Assembly: GCF_044458865.1 (NCBI RefSeq) | Contig: NZ_JBITIH010000019.1 | Coordinates: 62,001 to 126,000, forward strand | Origin: Micromonospora_G sp044458865 | Lineage (GTDB): Bacteria; Actinomycetota; Actinomycetes; Mycobacteriales; Micromonosporaceae | DNA length: 64,000 nt | Direction of reading: 5' to 3' | In this document: positions 17,386-26,801 of the stretch, in pieces | Position numbering within the stretch: the stretch's first letter is position 1 | Layout of the letters: each line of letters begins with the position of its first letter | Notes under the pieces: model-generated | Database searches by the model: none | Seen by the model: the letters and a program-made list of their open reading frames with translations, nothing else | Told to the model about the DNA's origin: nothing | Made by a program: the position numbers and the translations under genes

Positions 17386-20070
17386 TCACGCCTCGGCGAT
17401 TGCCTTTTCCACGGTCCCGAGAAGCGTAGGTGCCTGCTCGGCCGGCACGCCACCACCCTGGGCGAGGTCGGCATTGCCGCCACCGCGACCGGAGAGCGCC
17501 GCCTTGACCAGGTCACCCGCGGCCAGTCCCCGACCCTTCGCCGCCGCGTTGATCGCCACCACCAACGACGCCTTGCCACCGGAGCGGGCGGTCACCGCGA
17601 CCACCGCCGGACGGGCCGCGTCGATCTTGCCACGGATCTCCTGGGCCAGGGTGCGTACGTCGTTGCCGGCCGCACCCTCCGGTGCCTCGATGCCGACGTA
17701 GGCCACCCCGCGCACGTCACGGGCCCCGGCCGCGAACGCGGCGGCCCCACCGAGCACCATCTGCGCGCGGAGCTTCTCCAGCTCCTTCTCCGCGTCCCGA
17801 AGCTGGGACACCGTCTGCTCGACCCGTTCGGCCACCTGGTCGTTCGGCACCCGGTAGAGATCGGCCAACCGGGAGACGAGCAGGTGCTCCTTGGCCAGGA
17901 ACTGGAACGCGTCGATGCCGACGAGGGCCTCGACCCGGCGTACGCCGGAGCCGATCGACGACTCGGAGAGGATCTTCACCAGGCCGAGCTGACCGGAGCG
18001 GGAGACGTGCGTACCGCCGCAGAGTTCGCGGGCGTAGTCACCGACCTCGACCACCCGGACCTCGTCGCCGTACTTCTCGCCGAAGAGCGCCATCGCGCCG
18101 AGCCGCCGCGCCTCCTCCTGCGAGGTGATGAACGCGTGCACCTCCAGGTCGCCCAGGAGCACCTCGTTGACCTGCTGCTCCACGTCGGCGAGGACGCTCG
18201 GCGACACCCCGGTCGGGGTGTTGAAGTCGAACCGCAGCCGCCCCGGCGCGTTGAGCGAACCCGCCTGGGTCGCCGACTCCCCGAGGAAGTGCCGCATGGT
18301 CTGGTGCACCAGGTGGGTCGCGGTGTGCGAACGGGAGATCGCCTTGCGGCGGGTCACGTCGATCTCGGCCATGCCAGCCTCGCCGGTGCGCACCTCGCCC
18401 CGGAGCACCCGGGCCCGGTGCACGATCAGGCCCGGCACCGGCTGCTGCACGTCGAGAACCTCGAGCTGGCCCCCGCCGACGGTGATCAGCCCCAGGTCGG
18501 GCTGCTGGCCACCGCCCTCGGCGTAGAACGGGGTGGTGTCGAGCACCAACTCGACGGTCTCTCCCTCGCCCGCCACCTCGACCGGGGTGCCGCCCCCGCC
18601 GAGCAGTGCCCGGACCTTGGACTCGCGGCTGACCTCGGTGTATCCGGTGAAGGTGACCGGGCCGCCCTGGTCGAGTACGCCCCGGTAGGCGGAGAGGTCG
18701 ACGTGTCCGGTCTTACGCGCCTGCGCGTCGGCCTTGGCCCGGGAACGCTGGTCGGCCATCAGCCGACGGAAGCCCTCCTCGTCGACCTTCAGCCCCTGCT
18801 CCCCCGCGATCTCCAGAGTCAGATCGATCGGGAACCCGTACGTGTCGTGCAACTGGAACGCCCGCTCACCCGTCAACGCCGGCTTACCCGCCGCCTTCGA
18901 CTCCGCGATCGCCGTGTCCAGGATCGTGGTGCCCGCCCGCAGAGTGGACAGGAACGCGTCCTCCTCCGCGTACGCGTACTGCGAAATCCGCTCGAAGTCA
19001 CTGGCCAACTCCGGGTACGACGGCGACATGCAGTCCCGAGCCACCGGCAACAACTCCGGCAACGCCCGCTCCTGCCACCCGAGCAGCCGCACCGCCCGAA
19101 TCGCCCGCCGCATGATCCGGCGCAACACGTAACCGCGACCCTCGTTCGACGGGGTCACCCCGTCACCGATCAACATCAACGCGGTCCGGACGTGGTCGGC
19201 GACCACCCGCAGCCGTACGTCATCCGGGTGCGACTCGCTCGCCGCGTGCCCCGAGTGGGCGCCGTACCGCTTACCGGTCAACTCCGCCGCCCGGTCCAGA
19301 ATCGGCCGCACCTCGTCGATCTCGTACAGGTTGTCCACACCCTGCAGGATCGACGCCATCCGCTCCAGACCCATGCCGGTGTCGATGTTCTGCGCCGGCA
19401 GGTCCCCCAGAATCGGGAAATCCGCCTTACCCGTCCCCGGACCCCGCTCGAACTGCATGAACACGAGGTTCCAGAACTCCATGTACCGGTCCTCGTCGAC
19501 CTCCGGACCACCCTCGGCGCCGAACTCCGGCCCCCGGTCGTAGAAGATCTCCGAACACGGCCCACACGGACCCGGAATGCCCATCGACCAGAAGTTGTCC
19601 TTCTTGCCCCGCCGGACGATCCGCTCCACCGGCACACCGATCTGCCGGTGCCACAGGTCGAACGCCTCGTCGTCGTCGAGATACACCGTCGGCCAGATCC
19701 GCTCCGGGTCCAACCCGAAACCACCGTCCGCCTGAGACTTCGTGACCAGATCCCAGGCCAGGCTGATCGCACCCGACTTGAAATAGTCACCGAACGAGAA
19801 GTTCCCGTTCATCTGAAAGAACGTGCCATGCCGACTGGTCTTACCGACCTCGTCGATGTCCGGCGTACGGATGCACTTCTGCACCGACACCGCCCGCGGA
19901 TACGGCGCCGCCTGCTGCCCCAGGAAAAACGGCACGAACTGCACCATGCCCGCGTTCACGAACAACAGGTTCGGATCGTTGATGGCCGGCAGCGGAGCGG
20001 ACGGCACCACGGTATGGCCATTCGCCTCAAAGTGCGCCAGATACCGCCGCTTGATCTCCGCCGTTTTCAT
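17386..20070 (-). CDS. alaS: Alanyl-tRNA synthetase
   Basis: This enzyme charges tRNA-Ala and edits mis-acylated Ser and Gly. The 894-residue protein is full length. It has the class II core (KRRYLAHFEANGHTVVPSAP, GMVQFVPFFLGQ, RHGTFFQMNGNFSFGDYFK), the editing-site zinc ligands in RSHTATHLVHQTM and CGGTHVSRSGQLG, and the C-Ala domain rich in Gly (SGRGGGNADLAQGGG). Its start overlaps the stop of the preceding DUF6167 gene by 4 nt. Confidence 0.97.
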   Translation of the reverse strand: MKTAEIKRRYLAHFEANGHTVVPSAPLPAINDPNLLFVNAGMVQFVPFFLGQQAAPYPRAVSVQKCIRTPDIDEVGKTSRHGTFFQMNGNFSFGDYFKSGAISLAWDLVTKSQADGGFGLDPERIWPTVYLDDDEAFDLWHRQIGVPVERIVRRGKKDNFWSMGIPGPCGPCSEIFYDRGPEFGAEGGPEVDEDRYMEFWNLVFMQFERGPGTGKADFPILGDLPAQNIDTGMGLERMASILQGVDNLYEIDEVRPILDRAAELTGKRYGAHSGHAASESHPDDVRLRVVADHVRTALMLIGDGVTPSNEGRGYVLRRIMRRAIRAVRLLGWQERALPELLPVARDCMSPSYPELASDFERISQYAYAEEDAFLSTLRAGTTILDTAIAESKAAGKPALTGERAFQLHDTYGFPIDLTLEIAGEQGLKVDEEGFRRLMADQRSRAKADAQARKTGHVDLSAYRGVLDQGGPVTFTGYTEVSRESKVRALLGGGGTPVEVAGEGETVELVLDTTPFYAEGGGQQPDLGLITVGGGQLEVLDVQQPVPGLIVHRARVLRGEVRTGEAGMAEIDVTRRKAISRSHTATHLVHQTMRHFLGESATQAGSLNAPGRLRFDFNTPTGVSPSVLADVEQQVNEVLLGDLEVHAFITSQEEARRLGAMALFGEKYGDEVRVVEVGDYARELCGGTHVSRSGQLGLVKILSESSIGSGVRRVEALVGIDAFQFLAKEHLLVSRLADLYRVPNDQVAERVEQTVSQLRDAEKELEKLRAQMVLGGAAAFAAGARDVRGVAYVGIEAPEGAAGNDVRTLAQEIRGKIDAARPAVVAVTARSGGKASLVVAINAAAKGRGLAAGDLVKAALSGRGGGNADLAQGGGVPAEQAPTLLGTVEKAIAEA

Positions 20071-20372
20071 CGGGAGCCATCCTCCGGGAAAATCTCGTGA
20101 TCGCCGATCCGCGGGTCCCCGCGCAGCTCGGCGAATTGGTCGTCGAACGTCTCGCCTGCGGCGAACGCCTCGTGAATCTGCTGCTCACGCTCGGCCATTC
20201 CGGCCCGAACGTCGTCGATGAAACTACGGAACGATTCGACCGCGCCGCCGGCCGACTCCGTCAGCGACGTGGCGATGCCGCCCGGTGTGTACGACTGAGC
20301 GGTTTGGGTCACCTTTCGGACGACCAGCGCACCGACGGCAAGCCCGATGCCCAGCCAGAGCAAACGCCTCAT
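20067..20372 (-). CDS. Small membrane-anchored protein, DUF6167-like
   Basis: Function unknown. The 101-residue protein has one N-terminal helix (LLWLGIGLAVGALVV) and an acidic, helical cytoplasmic tail (AGMAEREQQIHEAFAAGETF). It occupies the conserved slot just upstream of alaS in actinobacteria. It overlaps alaS by 4 nt and lies 42 nt after the DUF948 gene. Confidence 0.75.
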   Translation of the reverse strand: MRRLLWLGIGLAVGALVVRKVTQTAQSYTPGGIATSLTESAGGAVESFRSFIDDVRAGMAEREQQIHEAFAAGETFDDQFAELRGDPRIGDHEIFPEDGSR

Positions 20373-20414
20373 GGCCCTATCCTCTCTCCCCGGTCCGGCG
20401 GTACCGGAACCAGG

Positions 20415-20882
20415 TCAGCGGCCCTCGCCGCGCTTGGCCGCCCGGCGCTGCTGCTTGAGCGTTGCCCGTACCTCGCGGTCCTCCTCGGCGTTGCGTCGGG
20501 CAGCCGCCGCCTTACGTACGCCGTAGCCGAAGGCGGCGACCTTGACCAGCGGGTTCGCCGCCGCGGCGGAGACGACGGTGGCGAGGTTGGCGACGTTCGC
20601 GGTGACGTTCTGCGCGTGGCCGGTCATGGTATCGATCTTGGCAAGCTGGATGTTGACGCCGTCCAGCGAGGTGTGCACCTGGGTCAGCGCGACGTTCACG
20701 TTCTCGATCGTGGCGTTCGCGTTGCCGAGCAGGGGCGCCGTACGGTCGTTCAGGTCGTTGATCGCCCTGGTCGCGGCGTCGACCGTGTGCCGCAGTCGCA
20801 GGATGGGCACGACCAGCGCACCCACCAGTAGCAGGAACGCCGCCGCAGAGACGAGCGCGGCGATCTGTCCAAGGGAATACAC
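20415..20882 (-). CDS. DUF948 membrane protein
   Basis: Function unknown. The 155-residue protein has an N-terminal transmembrane helix (AALVSAAAFLLLVGALVVPIL, about 8-28), then a long helical region rich in Asn/Thr/Val (TAPLLGNANATIENVNVALT, VNIQLAKIDTMTGHAQN) typical of DUF948 coiled coils, and a highly basic tail (TLKQQRRAAKRGEGR). It forms a probable operon with the DUF6167 gene and alaS. Confidence 0.8.
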   Translation of the reverse strand: MYSLGQIAALVSAAAFLLLVGALVVPILRLRHTVDAATRAINDLNDRTAPLLGNANATIENVNVALTQVHTSLDGVNIQLAKIDTMTGHAQNVTANVANLATVVSAAAANPLVKVAAFGYGVRKAAAARRNAEEDREVRATLKQQRRAAKRGEGR

Positions 20883-21037
20883 CCGTGTTCTCCTCTACCG
20901 AACCGTTTTAGCGGACCGTCTCGTCAGACGCGGCCCCATCGAACGGGCCGCACCAGCAGCAAACAAAGCGGCACCGGATACGTAACGGCGCACTCCGTAC
21001 CAACAGGCAGACCCTACCGTCCGTGACGAATCCCGTC

Positions 21038-24000
21038 TCACGACGGTGGGGCGGTCAGGTCGGCGAGCGGATCGTCGGTAATGATCGGATCAGGGTCCTC
21101 GCCGGTGAGCGAGGGATCTGTACTCGGCTGGGGCTTGATCCGATCGTCGTCGATCGCATTCCGTACCTTGATCGAGACCACCGCTCCCTCGCACCTCGGC
21201 GGCTCTCCGCCGGGAGAGGCGGGCGCCTCCTCCTCACCGGCCGGCGGCTCCACCGTCGGACGGGCGTCAAGCGGATCGGTCTGGCAGGTTGGTGGGCGGA
21301 CCCAGAGGTCGAGGGTCAACTCGTCGCGCCGCCAGCAGGTGTAGTGCCCCTCGACCGGCTGCTCCGGGCAGGGCGTGACCTGCCAACTCTTCCAACCGTC
21401 AGCGGTGAGCGCCTCCTGGTACGCCTTCGCCGTCTCGTCCGCCCCCTGCTCGGACTCGACGGTCCGTTCCCGGAACCGGCACTCGATCAGGCACCACCGG
21501 CTGCCGTACACGTCGTCCTCGACCTGCGCCGCGGCCCACTGCGGTACGGCGAGCGCGTCGAGCGCGCTGAAAACCGGGTCGCGGGTGGCCGCCCGGATGC
21601 CGAAATAGAGCGGAAGCGCACCGAGCACCAGCAGCGTGGCCAGGACCAGGGCGATCACCTTGAGGCGGCGCTTCTCCCGCATCTGCCGCATGATCTCGGA
21701 CCGGGGCGTGCGGATCTCGCCGGTCCCGGTCGTCGCGGGCCCGTCGAGCGCATGGTCGTCCCCGACCGGGCCGTCGGGAAGCGAACCCCCACCGGGTACG
21801 GCAGCGGATCGGACGACCGCCGCGGTCCCCGGGGCGACGGTCGCCTTCGCCACGGCTGGCGGGGTGGCTCCGCCCACAGGGTGTCCGCCGGTCTGGTTCG
21901 GCCCGCCCGTCTGGGGCGGGGCCGGCTGGTTCGGTCCGGTCATCGGACGCGGTCCTGGCTGGTTCGGTCCGCCCATCCGCTGCTGACCCGGCTGGTTCGG
22001 CCCGCCCATCCGCTGCTGACCCGGCTGGTTCGGTCCGCCCATCGAACTCGGCCCGCCCATCGAACGCGGACCCGCCGCATCCGGTCCCGCCGGACGCGGC
22101 CCACCGGCCATGTTCAATCCACCAGCCGGATTCGGTCCGCCCACCGTGTTCGGTCCGGCGACCGTGTTCGGTCCGCCCACCATGTTCGGTCCGCCCACCG
22201 TGTTCGGTGCGGCGACCGACGCCGATCCGGCGACCGGAACAGAGGCAGCACCTCGGCCCGCCGGTGTGGCGCCCGGGTCACGCATCGGTGGACCGGCGGG
22301 TGGCATCGGACCAGTAGGCATTCCACCGGCGGGCGGCTTCGGGGCAGCGGACGCTCCACCGGCAGGCGACATCGGACCGGTGGGCATTCCACCGGCGGGC
22401 AGCCGTGGACCGGGGCCCGTGGGGCGCGCGGGCGGTGCTCCCGGACCGGATTGCGGGGCGAACGTCGGGACCGCTCGGGCGGCCACGTGTCCACTCCGGT
22501 CTGCCTGCTCGGCGACCGGTGGGACGGCAGCGCCCCGGGCGGGGACGGATCCTGGTGGCGGAGCAACCGCACCCGGGCCGCCGGGGGTTCCCGACCGGCC
22601 GGCACCACGCGGGTCACCAGTGCCGTCACCCCGGTCCGGCCCGGGGCCGGACGGCCCGACCGGGTGACCCGGCACGTAACCGGGGCCGGGTGGACCGGGC
22701 TGGGGTCGGCCGCCGACCGGCGGGGCGTCGGCCGGGGCCGAGCGACGTGGCCGCAGTTCCGGGCCGGCGGGAGCAGTTCCCGGGCCACCGGGCGGAGCAC
22801 CGGGCATGGGAGCGGCGCCGCCCGGGGCACCTGTCGGACGTACGGTCCGTTCGCCACGGGTGGGCCGCCGGATCCAGTCGGCGGGGCGGGCCGGACGGTT
22901 GCCCCCCGTCGCCTGCTCCGATGCGTCCGGCGGACGGACCGCCGCCGCACCGGAGACCCCGCTCGGGGGCAGTGAGGGCGTGTTACGCGAGTCTGTGGGT
23001 TCCGGCATCGCCCGGCCGCGTGGATCCGTCGCGTCGGCGGCCCTGTGCCCACGCGCCTCGGCGCTCCTGCGCCCGCGAGGCTCGTCCGGGTCGGCGCTCC
23101 GCCGCCCACGCGCCTCGGTGTCGTCCCGGGACGGGCCGTACCTGCTGTCGGGTGCCGGGCCGGTCGGGTCGACGGCCGGTTGGCCGGATCGTCCGAGGGC
23201 GGGGCCGCCCGGGACCGGTGGCGTGGCGATCGCGCTGCGCCGCCCCGTGGGCGGCTCCTCGACACGGGGATCGACCGGTCGCCGGGACGCGTCGACCGGC
23301 GCCGCACCATGCCTCGGCTGTGGTTCACGCCCGTCGGGTGGCGCCGGCGGGCCGCTGTGGCGTCCCGCCTGACCAGGGTCGACGGGTAGCTCCGGCCGGC
23401 GGAAGCCGTCGGTGTCCCCGGGCCGGCTCTCCCCGTGTCGTCCGGGAGGCGGCGCCGAGCGCTGGTCCGGCAATTGCCGGTCGAACGGCGGCGGGACCCA
23501 TCCGGCGGCGGTCGCCGGCGGTTCGGCTGGCGAAGCGGCGCGTCGGCCCGGACGCTCGCCCGCCGGGGCGACGCCCTCGGGTTCCGTCGATCGCGACCGC
23601 CGGGACGGCCCGGCCGGGTCGTGCTCCTCTGCTTGACGGACCTCGGGCGGCACGGGCGTACCCGCCACCGGGCGTTCGACCCGCGCGGAGGCGGTGCCGG
23701 TCAGCGGGTGTCCGACCGGGGGGACCACGGCGGCACGGCGTACCGGTGGTGCGGCGTCGGCGGCAGCGGGATCGACACCCTCGGCCGGGCCGAGACCGCC
23801 GGCCGGGCCAACACCGCCGGCCGGGTCGAGACCACGGCCGCCCCGACCCGCGTCGCGGCCACCGGGCGCTGGTCCGCCCGGGCCAGCGTCGGCACCGCCC
23901 GGACCCAGATCGGACTGCTGCTGCTTGGCCGTACGGAGGTCGGCGATCCAGCCGAGCTCCTCGCCGCTGACCTCCGGCTCCTCGGGCACGCTCTCGGACT

Positions 24001-24088
24001 TGCCCCGGCCCCAACGACGTAGCAGGGATCGAGGTTCCCGTTGCTCCTCAGTGCCGTCCTCGGGCAGGTCGGAACCGCGCGATTTCAC
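21038..24088 (-). CDS. Large type II membrane protein: about 800-residue Pro/Gly-rich cytoplasmic region plus Cys-rich outer domain
   Basis: I do not recognise this gene. It encodes 1,016 residues. Residues 1 to about 800 are low-complexity Pro/Gly/Arg/Ala sequence with internal repeats, including GGPNQPGQQRM copies. A basic patch (MRQMREKRRLK) then leads into one transmembrane helix (VIALVLATLLVLGALPLYFG). The outer domain of about 185 residues has six cysteines (WCLIEC, TPCPEQ, YTCWRR, PTCQTD, PRCEG) and an acidic end. The start is the GTG at 24088, which overlaps the rarA stop (GTGA) with GGGGAGG upstream. No catalytic motif is seen. A scaffold or envelope sensor is possible but unproven. 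Confidence 0.75.
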   Translation of the reverse strand: MKSRGSDLPEDGTEEQREPRSLLRRWGRGKSESVPEEPEVSGEELGWIADLRTAKQQQSDLGPGGADAGPGGPAPGGRDAGRGGRGLDPAGGVGPAGGLGPAEGVDPAAADAAPPVRRAAVVPPVGHPLTGTASARVERPVAGTPVPPEVRQAEEHDPAGPSRRSRSTEPEGVAPAGERPGRRAASPAEPPATAAGWVPPPFDRQLPDQRSAPPPGRHGESRPGDTDGFRRPELPVDPGQAGRHSGPPAPPDGREPQPRHGAAPVDASRRPVDPRVEEPPTGRRSAIATPPVPGGPALGRSGQPAVDPTGPAPDSRYGPSRDDTEARGRRSADPDEPRGRRSAEARGHRAADATDPRGRAMPEPTDSRNTPSLPPSGVSGAAAVRPPDASEQATGGNRPARPADWIRRPTRGERTVRPTGAPGGAAPMPGAPPGGPGTAPAGPELRPRRSAPADAPPVGGRPQPGPPGPGYVPGHPVGPSGPGPDRGDGTGDPRGAGRSGTPGGPGAVAPPPGSVPARGAAVPPVAEQADRSGHVAARAVPTFAPQSGPGAPPARPTGPGPRLPAGGMPTGPMSPAGGASAAPKPPAGGMPTGPMPPAGPPMRDPGATPAGRGAASVPVAGSASVAAPNTVGGPNMVGGPNTVAGPNTVGGPNPAGGLNMAGGPRPAGPDAAGPRSMGGPSSMGGPNQPGQQRMGGPNQPGQQRMGGPNQPGPRPMTGPNQPAPPQTGGPNQTGGHPVGGATPPAVAKATVAPGTAAVVRSAAVPGGGSLPDGPVGDDHALDGPATTGTGEIRTPRSEIMRQMREKRRLKVIALVLATLLVLGALPLYFGIRAATRDPVFSALDALAVPQWAAAQVEDDVYGSRWCLIECRFRERTVESEQGADETAKAYQEALTADGWKSWQVTPCPEQPVEGHYTCWRRDELTLDLWVRPPTCQTDPLDARPTVEPPAGEEEAPASPGGEPPRCEGAVVSIKVRNAIDDDRIKPQPSTDPSLTGEDPDPIITDDPLADLTAPPS
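21928..22041. repeat. 33-bp coding tandem repeat in the Pro/Gly-rich protein
   Basis: Near-identical 33-bp units at 21961-21993 and 21994-22026, a diverged unit at 21928-21960 and a partial one to 22041 encode the 11-residue repeat GGPNQPGQQRM and variants. The unit keeps the reading frame. Confidence 0.8.
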
Positions 24089-25644
24089 TGGTGATCCTCC
24101 CCGGCAGGCACGCTGCCGTCGTCGTCCGCCGCCCGGTCCCGCCCGGTGCCGGTGCTGGTGGCCGTGCTCGCGCTGGCGGCCAGGTTCGTGCCGGCGCCCG
24201 CGCTGGTGGTCGTGTTCGTGGTGCTGCTGCCGGCACCCCCGCCGTTCTTCGTGGCAGGCGGGGCGGGCGTACCCCGGACGATGCCGCGCAGCAGCGGGAG
24301 CCGGGTGGCGACGGCCCGCTCCGCGCCGTGCCCGGTGGGCCGGTAGTAGTCGACCCCGACCAGGTCGTCCGGGGCGTACTGCTGGGTGACGACGCCGCGC
24401 TGGTCGTCGTGCGGGTAGCGGTAGCCGGTGCCGTGTCCGAGGCCACGCGAGCCCGCGTAGTGGGCGTCGCGCAGCGCCCGGGGAACCGAGCCGCCGCGTC
24501 CGGCCCGGACGTCGCCGCTTGCGGCACCGATCGCCGTGGTGACCGAGTTGGACTTCGGTGCGGTCGCCATGTGGATGACCGCCTGGGCCAGGTTGAGCTG
24601 CACCTCGGGCAGGCCGACGTACTCGACGGCGTGCGCGGCGGCGGTGGCCACGCTCAACGCGGTCGGGTCGGCCATGCCGATGTCCTCGCTGGCGAAGATG
24701 ACGATCCGCCGGGCGATGAACCGGGCGTCCTCGCCGGCCACCAGCATCCGGGCCAGCCAGTGCAGCGCGGCGTCGACGTCCGAACCCCGCATGCTCTTGA
24801 TGAAGGCGCTGGTCACGTCGTAGTGGGCGTCGCCGTCCCGGTCGTAGCGGACCGCCGCCACGTCGACCGCCTGCTCGGCGGTGGCGAGGTCGATCTCGGT
24901 GCCACCGAGGGCGGAGGCCGAACCGGCGGCTGCTTCGAGCGCGGTCAGCGCCTTGCGTACGTCGCCGCCGGCGAGGCGTACGAGATGGTCCTCGGCGTCC
25001 GGCGCGAGGGTGAGTGCCCCGCCGAGCCCGCGCTGGTCGGTCATCGCCCGGCGTAGCAACTGGCGTACGGCCGTGTCGTCCAGGGGTTGCAGGGTGAGCA
25101 GTACGCAACGCGAAAGCAGCGGCGAAATGACCGAGAAGTACGGGTTCTCGGTGGTCGCCGCGAGCAGCGTGACCGTCCGGTCCTCCACCGCGGCGAGCAG
25201 TGAGTCCTGCTGCGTCTTGCTGAACCGGTGCACCTCGTCGATGAAGAGCACGGTCGGCCGGCCACCGCTGCGCCGCTCGCGCCGAGCGGTCTCGATCACC
25301 GCCCGGACGTCCTTGACACCGGCGGAGAGCGCCGACATCGCCACGAACCGTCGCTCGGTGGCACCGGCGACCAGGTGGGCGATGGTGGTCTTGCCGCTGC
25401 CCGGTGGCCCCCAGAGGATCACCGACATCGGCGTCGTCCCGGTCACCAGTTGGCGCAGTGGCGCCCCCGGCGCGAGCAGGTGGTCCTGGCCGATCAGTTC
25501 GTCGAGGCTCGCCGGGCGCATCCGGACCGGCAGCGGCGCGTCCGCGCCGGGTGCGGTGAAGCCATCGGAGGTGCCCGATCCCATGGACGCGGAGCGCGCC
25601 CCACCGTCACCGGTGAGGGAGAACAGACCGTCGGGCTCCATCAC
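24085..25644 (-). CDS. rarA: Replication-associated recombination protein A (AAA+ ATPase, RarA/MgsA)
   Basis: RarA acts at stalled replication forks and is related to clamp-loader ATPases. The 519-residue protein has RMRPASLDELIGQDHLL, Walker A GPPGSGKTT, Walker B FIDEVHRFSKTQQDSLL, sensor 1 LLAATTENPYFSV and the C-terminal MgsA domain (MRGSDVDAALHWLARMLVAG, RRIVIFASEDIGMADP). The last 55 or so residues are a low-complexity Ser/Thr/Ala tail not seen in the core family. Two adjacent Met codons begin the protein and either may be used. Its stop overlaps the next gene by 4 nt. Confidence 0.95.
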   Translation of the reverse strand: MMEPDGLFSLTGDGGARSASMGSGTSDGFTAPGADAPLPVRMRPASLDELIGQDHLLAPGAPLRQLVTGTTPMSVILWGPPGSGKTTIAHLVAGATERRFVAMSALSAGVKDVRAVIETARRERRSGGRPTVLFIDEVHRFSKTQQDSLLAAVEDRTVTLLAATTENPYFSVISPLLSRCVLLTLQPLDDTAVRQLLRRAMTDQRGLGGALTLAPDAEDHLVRLAGGDVRKALTALEAAAGSASALGGTEIDLATAEQAVDVAAVRYDRDGDAHYDVTSAFIKSMRGSDVDAALHWLARMLVAGEDARFIARRIVIFASEDIGMADPTALSVATAAAHAVEYVGLPEVQLNLAQAVIHMATAPKSNSVTTAIGAASGDVRAGRGGSVPRALRDAHYAGSRGLGHGTGYRYPHDDQRGVVTQQYAPDDLVGVDYYRPTGHGAERAVATRLPLLRGIVRGTPAPPATKNGGGAGSSTTNTTTSAGAGTNLAASASTATSTGTGRDRAADDDGSVPAGEDHQ

Positions 25645-25716
25645 GAAGACATTACCGGCCCGGTCCCGGACGCTCGAAATGCGCCGATCCCGGGCCGGTT
25701 CGCGTCCGTCGACGGC

Positions 25717-25920
25717 TCAGCCGCGACCGGGCCGCCGACCGCGCCAGCGCCCGCCGCCGCCGGGCGCCCGCCCGACCCCGGCCAGGTAGAGCGAGAGGCA
25801 GAGCAGGCCGATCAGCAGCAGCGTGTTCCAGTTGAACAGGTCCGGCGCACCAAGATCGGAATCGAAGAGGTCGAGCAGGAGCGCGAAGCCGAACACACCG
25901 GCGGCGATGTAGGCGAACAT
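25717..25920 (-). CDS. Small two-helix membrane protein
   Basis: Function unknown. The 67-residue protein starts MFAYIAAGVFGFALLLDLFD, has a short acidic loop, a second helix (LLLIGLLCLSLYLAGVG) and a Gly/Arg-rich tail. Start and hydrophobic pattern look natural, and it has its own spacing from rarA (72 nt upstream of it). It could be a minor membrane component; I see no family motif. Confidence 0.55.
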   Translation of the reverse strand: MFAYIAAGVFGFALLLDLFDSDLGAPDLFNWNTLLLIGLLCLSLYLAGVGRAPGGGGRWRGRRPGRG

Positions 25921-26027
25921 GTCGGTCCTCCGAGGGGGGTGGGGGTGGGTCGACCTGGCAATACCCCGCCGTCGCGCGCGTCAATCTCCATCGTGGAACC
26001 GGGGCCGGCAGGGCTAGAGTTGCCTTC

Positions 26028-26801
26028 ATGATCACGAGAGCGACCCTGGTCAGGGGGCGGGCGGCGATCCTCGCCGCCGCCGGCGACCACCCCTACGCGC
26101 GGCTGTTCGCCGGGCGGGACGACGAGCTGAGCGGCTACCTGCTCGACGACGCCACGATCTGGACCGGACCCGGCCCGCACGGACTCACCGGGTACGCGAG
26201 CGGCGACGCCGGACAGGTCGCCCGACTCGCCGCCGACCTGCTCTCCGCCGGAGCCCTCGGCGACCTGCGCTGGCTGCACCTGCCCCGGCTCGACGCCGAG
26301 GTGCTGGAGACGTACCTGACGGTGACGCACCGGGACGACTGGGATTTCCGCTGGACGGTCACCCCGCCACCGGTCCAACCCGGCGAGGAACGGGTGGAGC
26401 GCCTCACCGAAGTCGACCACGACGCGATCACCGAACTCGTCGACAGCTCCTTTCCGACCAGCACCACCCGTCCGGGCGACCCCCGGGTCCGCGCCTGGTA
26501 CGGCATCCGCTCGGGTGACCGGGTGCTGGCGGCTGGGGCGGACCGGGGCCGGGGCGGCACCGGCTTCCTGGCCGGGATCGCCGTCGCGGTCGACGCCCGG
26601 GGCCAGGGGCTGGGTGCCGCGCTCACCGCCGCGATGACCCGTCGCCTGCTCGACGAGGCCGAGGAGGTGACCCTCGGCGTACTCACGGACAATTTCGGCG
26701 CGATCCGGCTCTACGAGCGGCTGGGGTTCGCCGGTGCGTTGCCGCGTACCTCGGTGGCACTGGCTCCCTCGGCGCTTCTCGGCGCGGGCACCAGCGCCTG
26801 A
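26028..26801 (+). CDS. GNAT-family N-acetyltransferase
   Basis: This is a predicted acetyl-CoA-dependent acyltransferase; the substrate is unknown. The 257-residue protein has a less conserved N-terminal half (about 1-120) and a C-terminal GNAT domain with the acetyl-CoA loop AVDARGQGLGAALTAAM (about 190-206) and LTDNFGAIRLYERLGF. A second, degenerate GNAT-like fold in the N-terminal half is plausible. Its last 91 nt overlap the converging MFS gene. Confidence 0.85.
   Translation: MITRATLVRGRAAILAAAGDHPYARLFAGRDDELSGYLLDDATIWTGPGPHGLTGYASGDAGQVARLAADLLSAGALGDLRWLHLPRLDAEVLETYLTVTHRDDWDFRWTVTPPPVQPGEERVERLTEVDHDAITELVDSSFPTSTTRPGDPRVRAWYGIRSGDRVLAAGADRGRGGTGFLAGIAVAVDARGQGLGAALTAAMTRRLLDEAEEVTLGVLTDNFGAIRLYERLGFAGALPRTSVALAPSALLGAGTSA

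Noticed and set aside
17305..20100. A 931-codon open frame on the plus strand opposite alaS
   Set aside because: It is an antisense shadow of alaS caused by high GC at third positions; composition (Arg/His/Leu-rich) and lack of any domain show it is not a gene.
21928..22220. Regularly spaced repeats that could suggest a CRISPR array
   Set aside because: The units are contiguous, keep the reading frame and encode a Gly/Pro/Asn repeat; there are no unique spacers and no cas genes.
24089..25108. Upstream extension of the Pro/Gly-rich protein frame across rarA
   Set aside because: This part overlaps rarA in another frame on the same strand. The GTG at 24088 with its ribosome site and the 4-nt overlap marks the real start.
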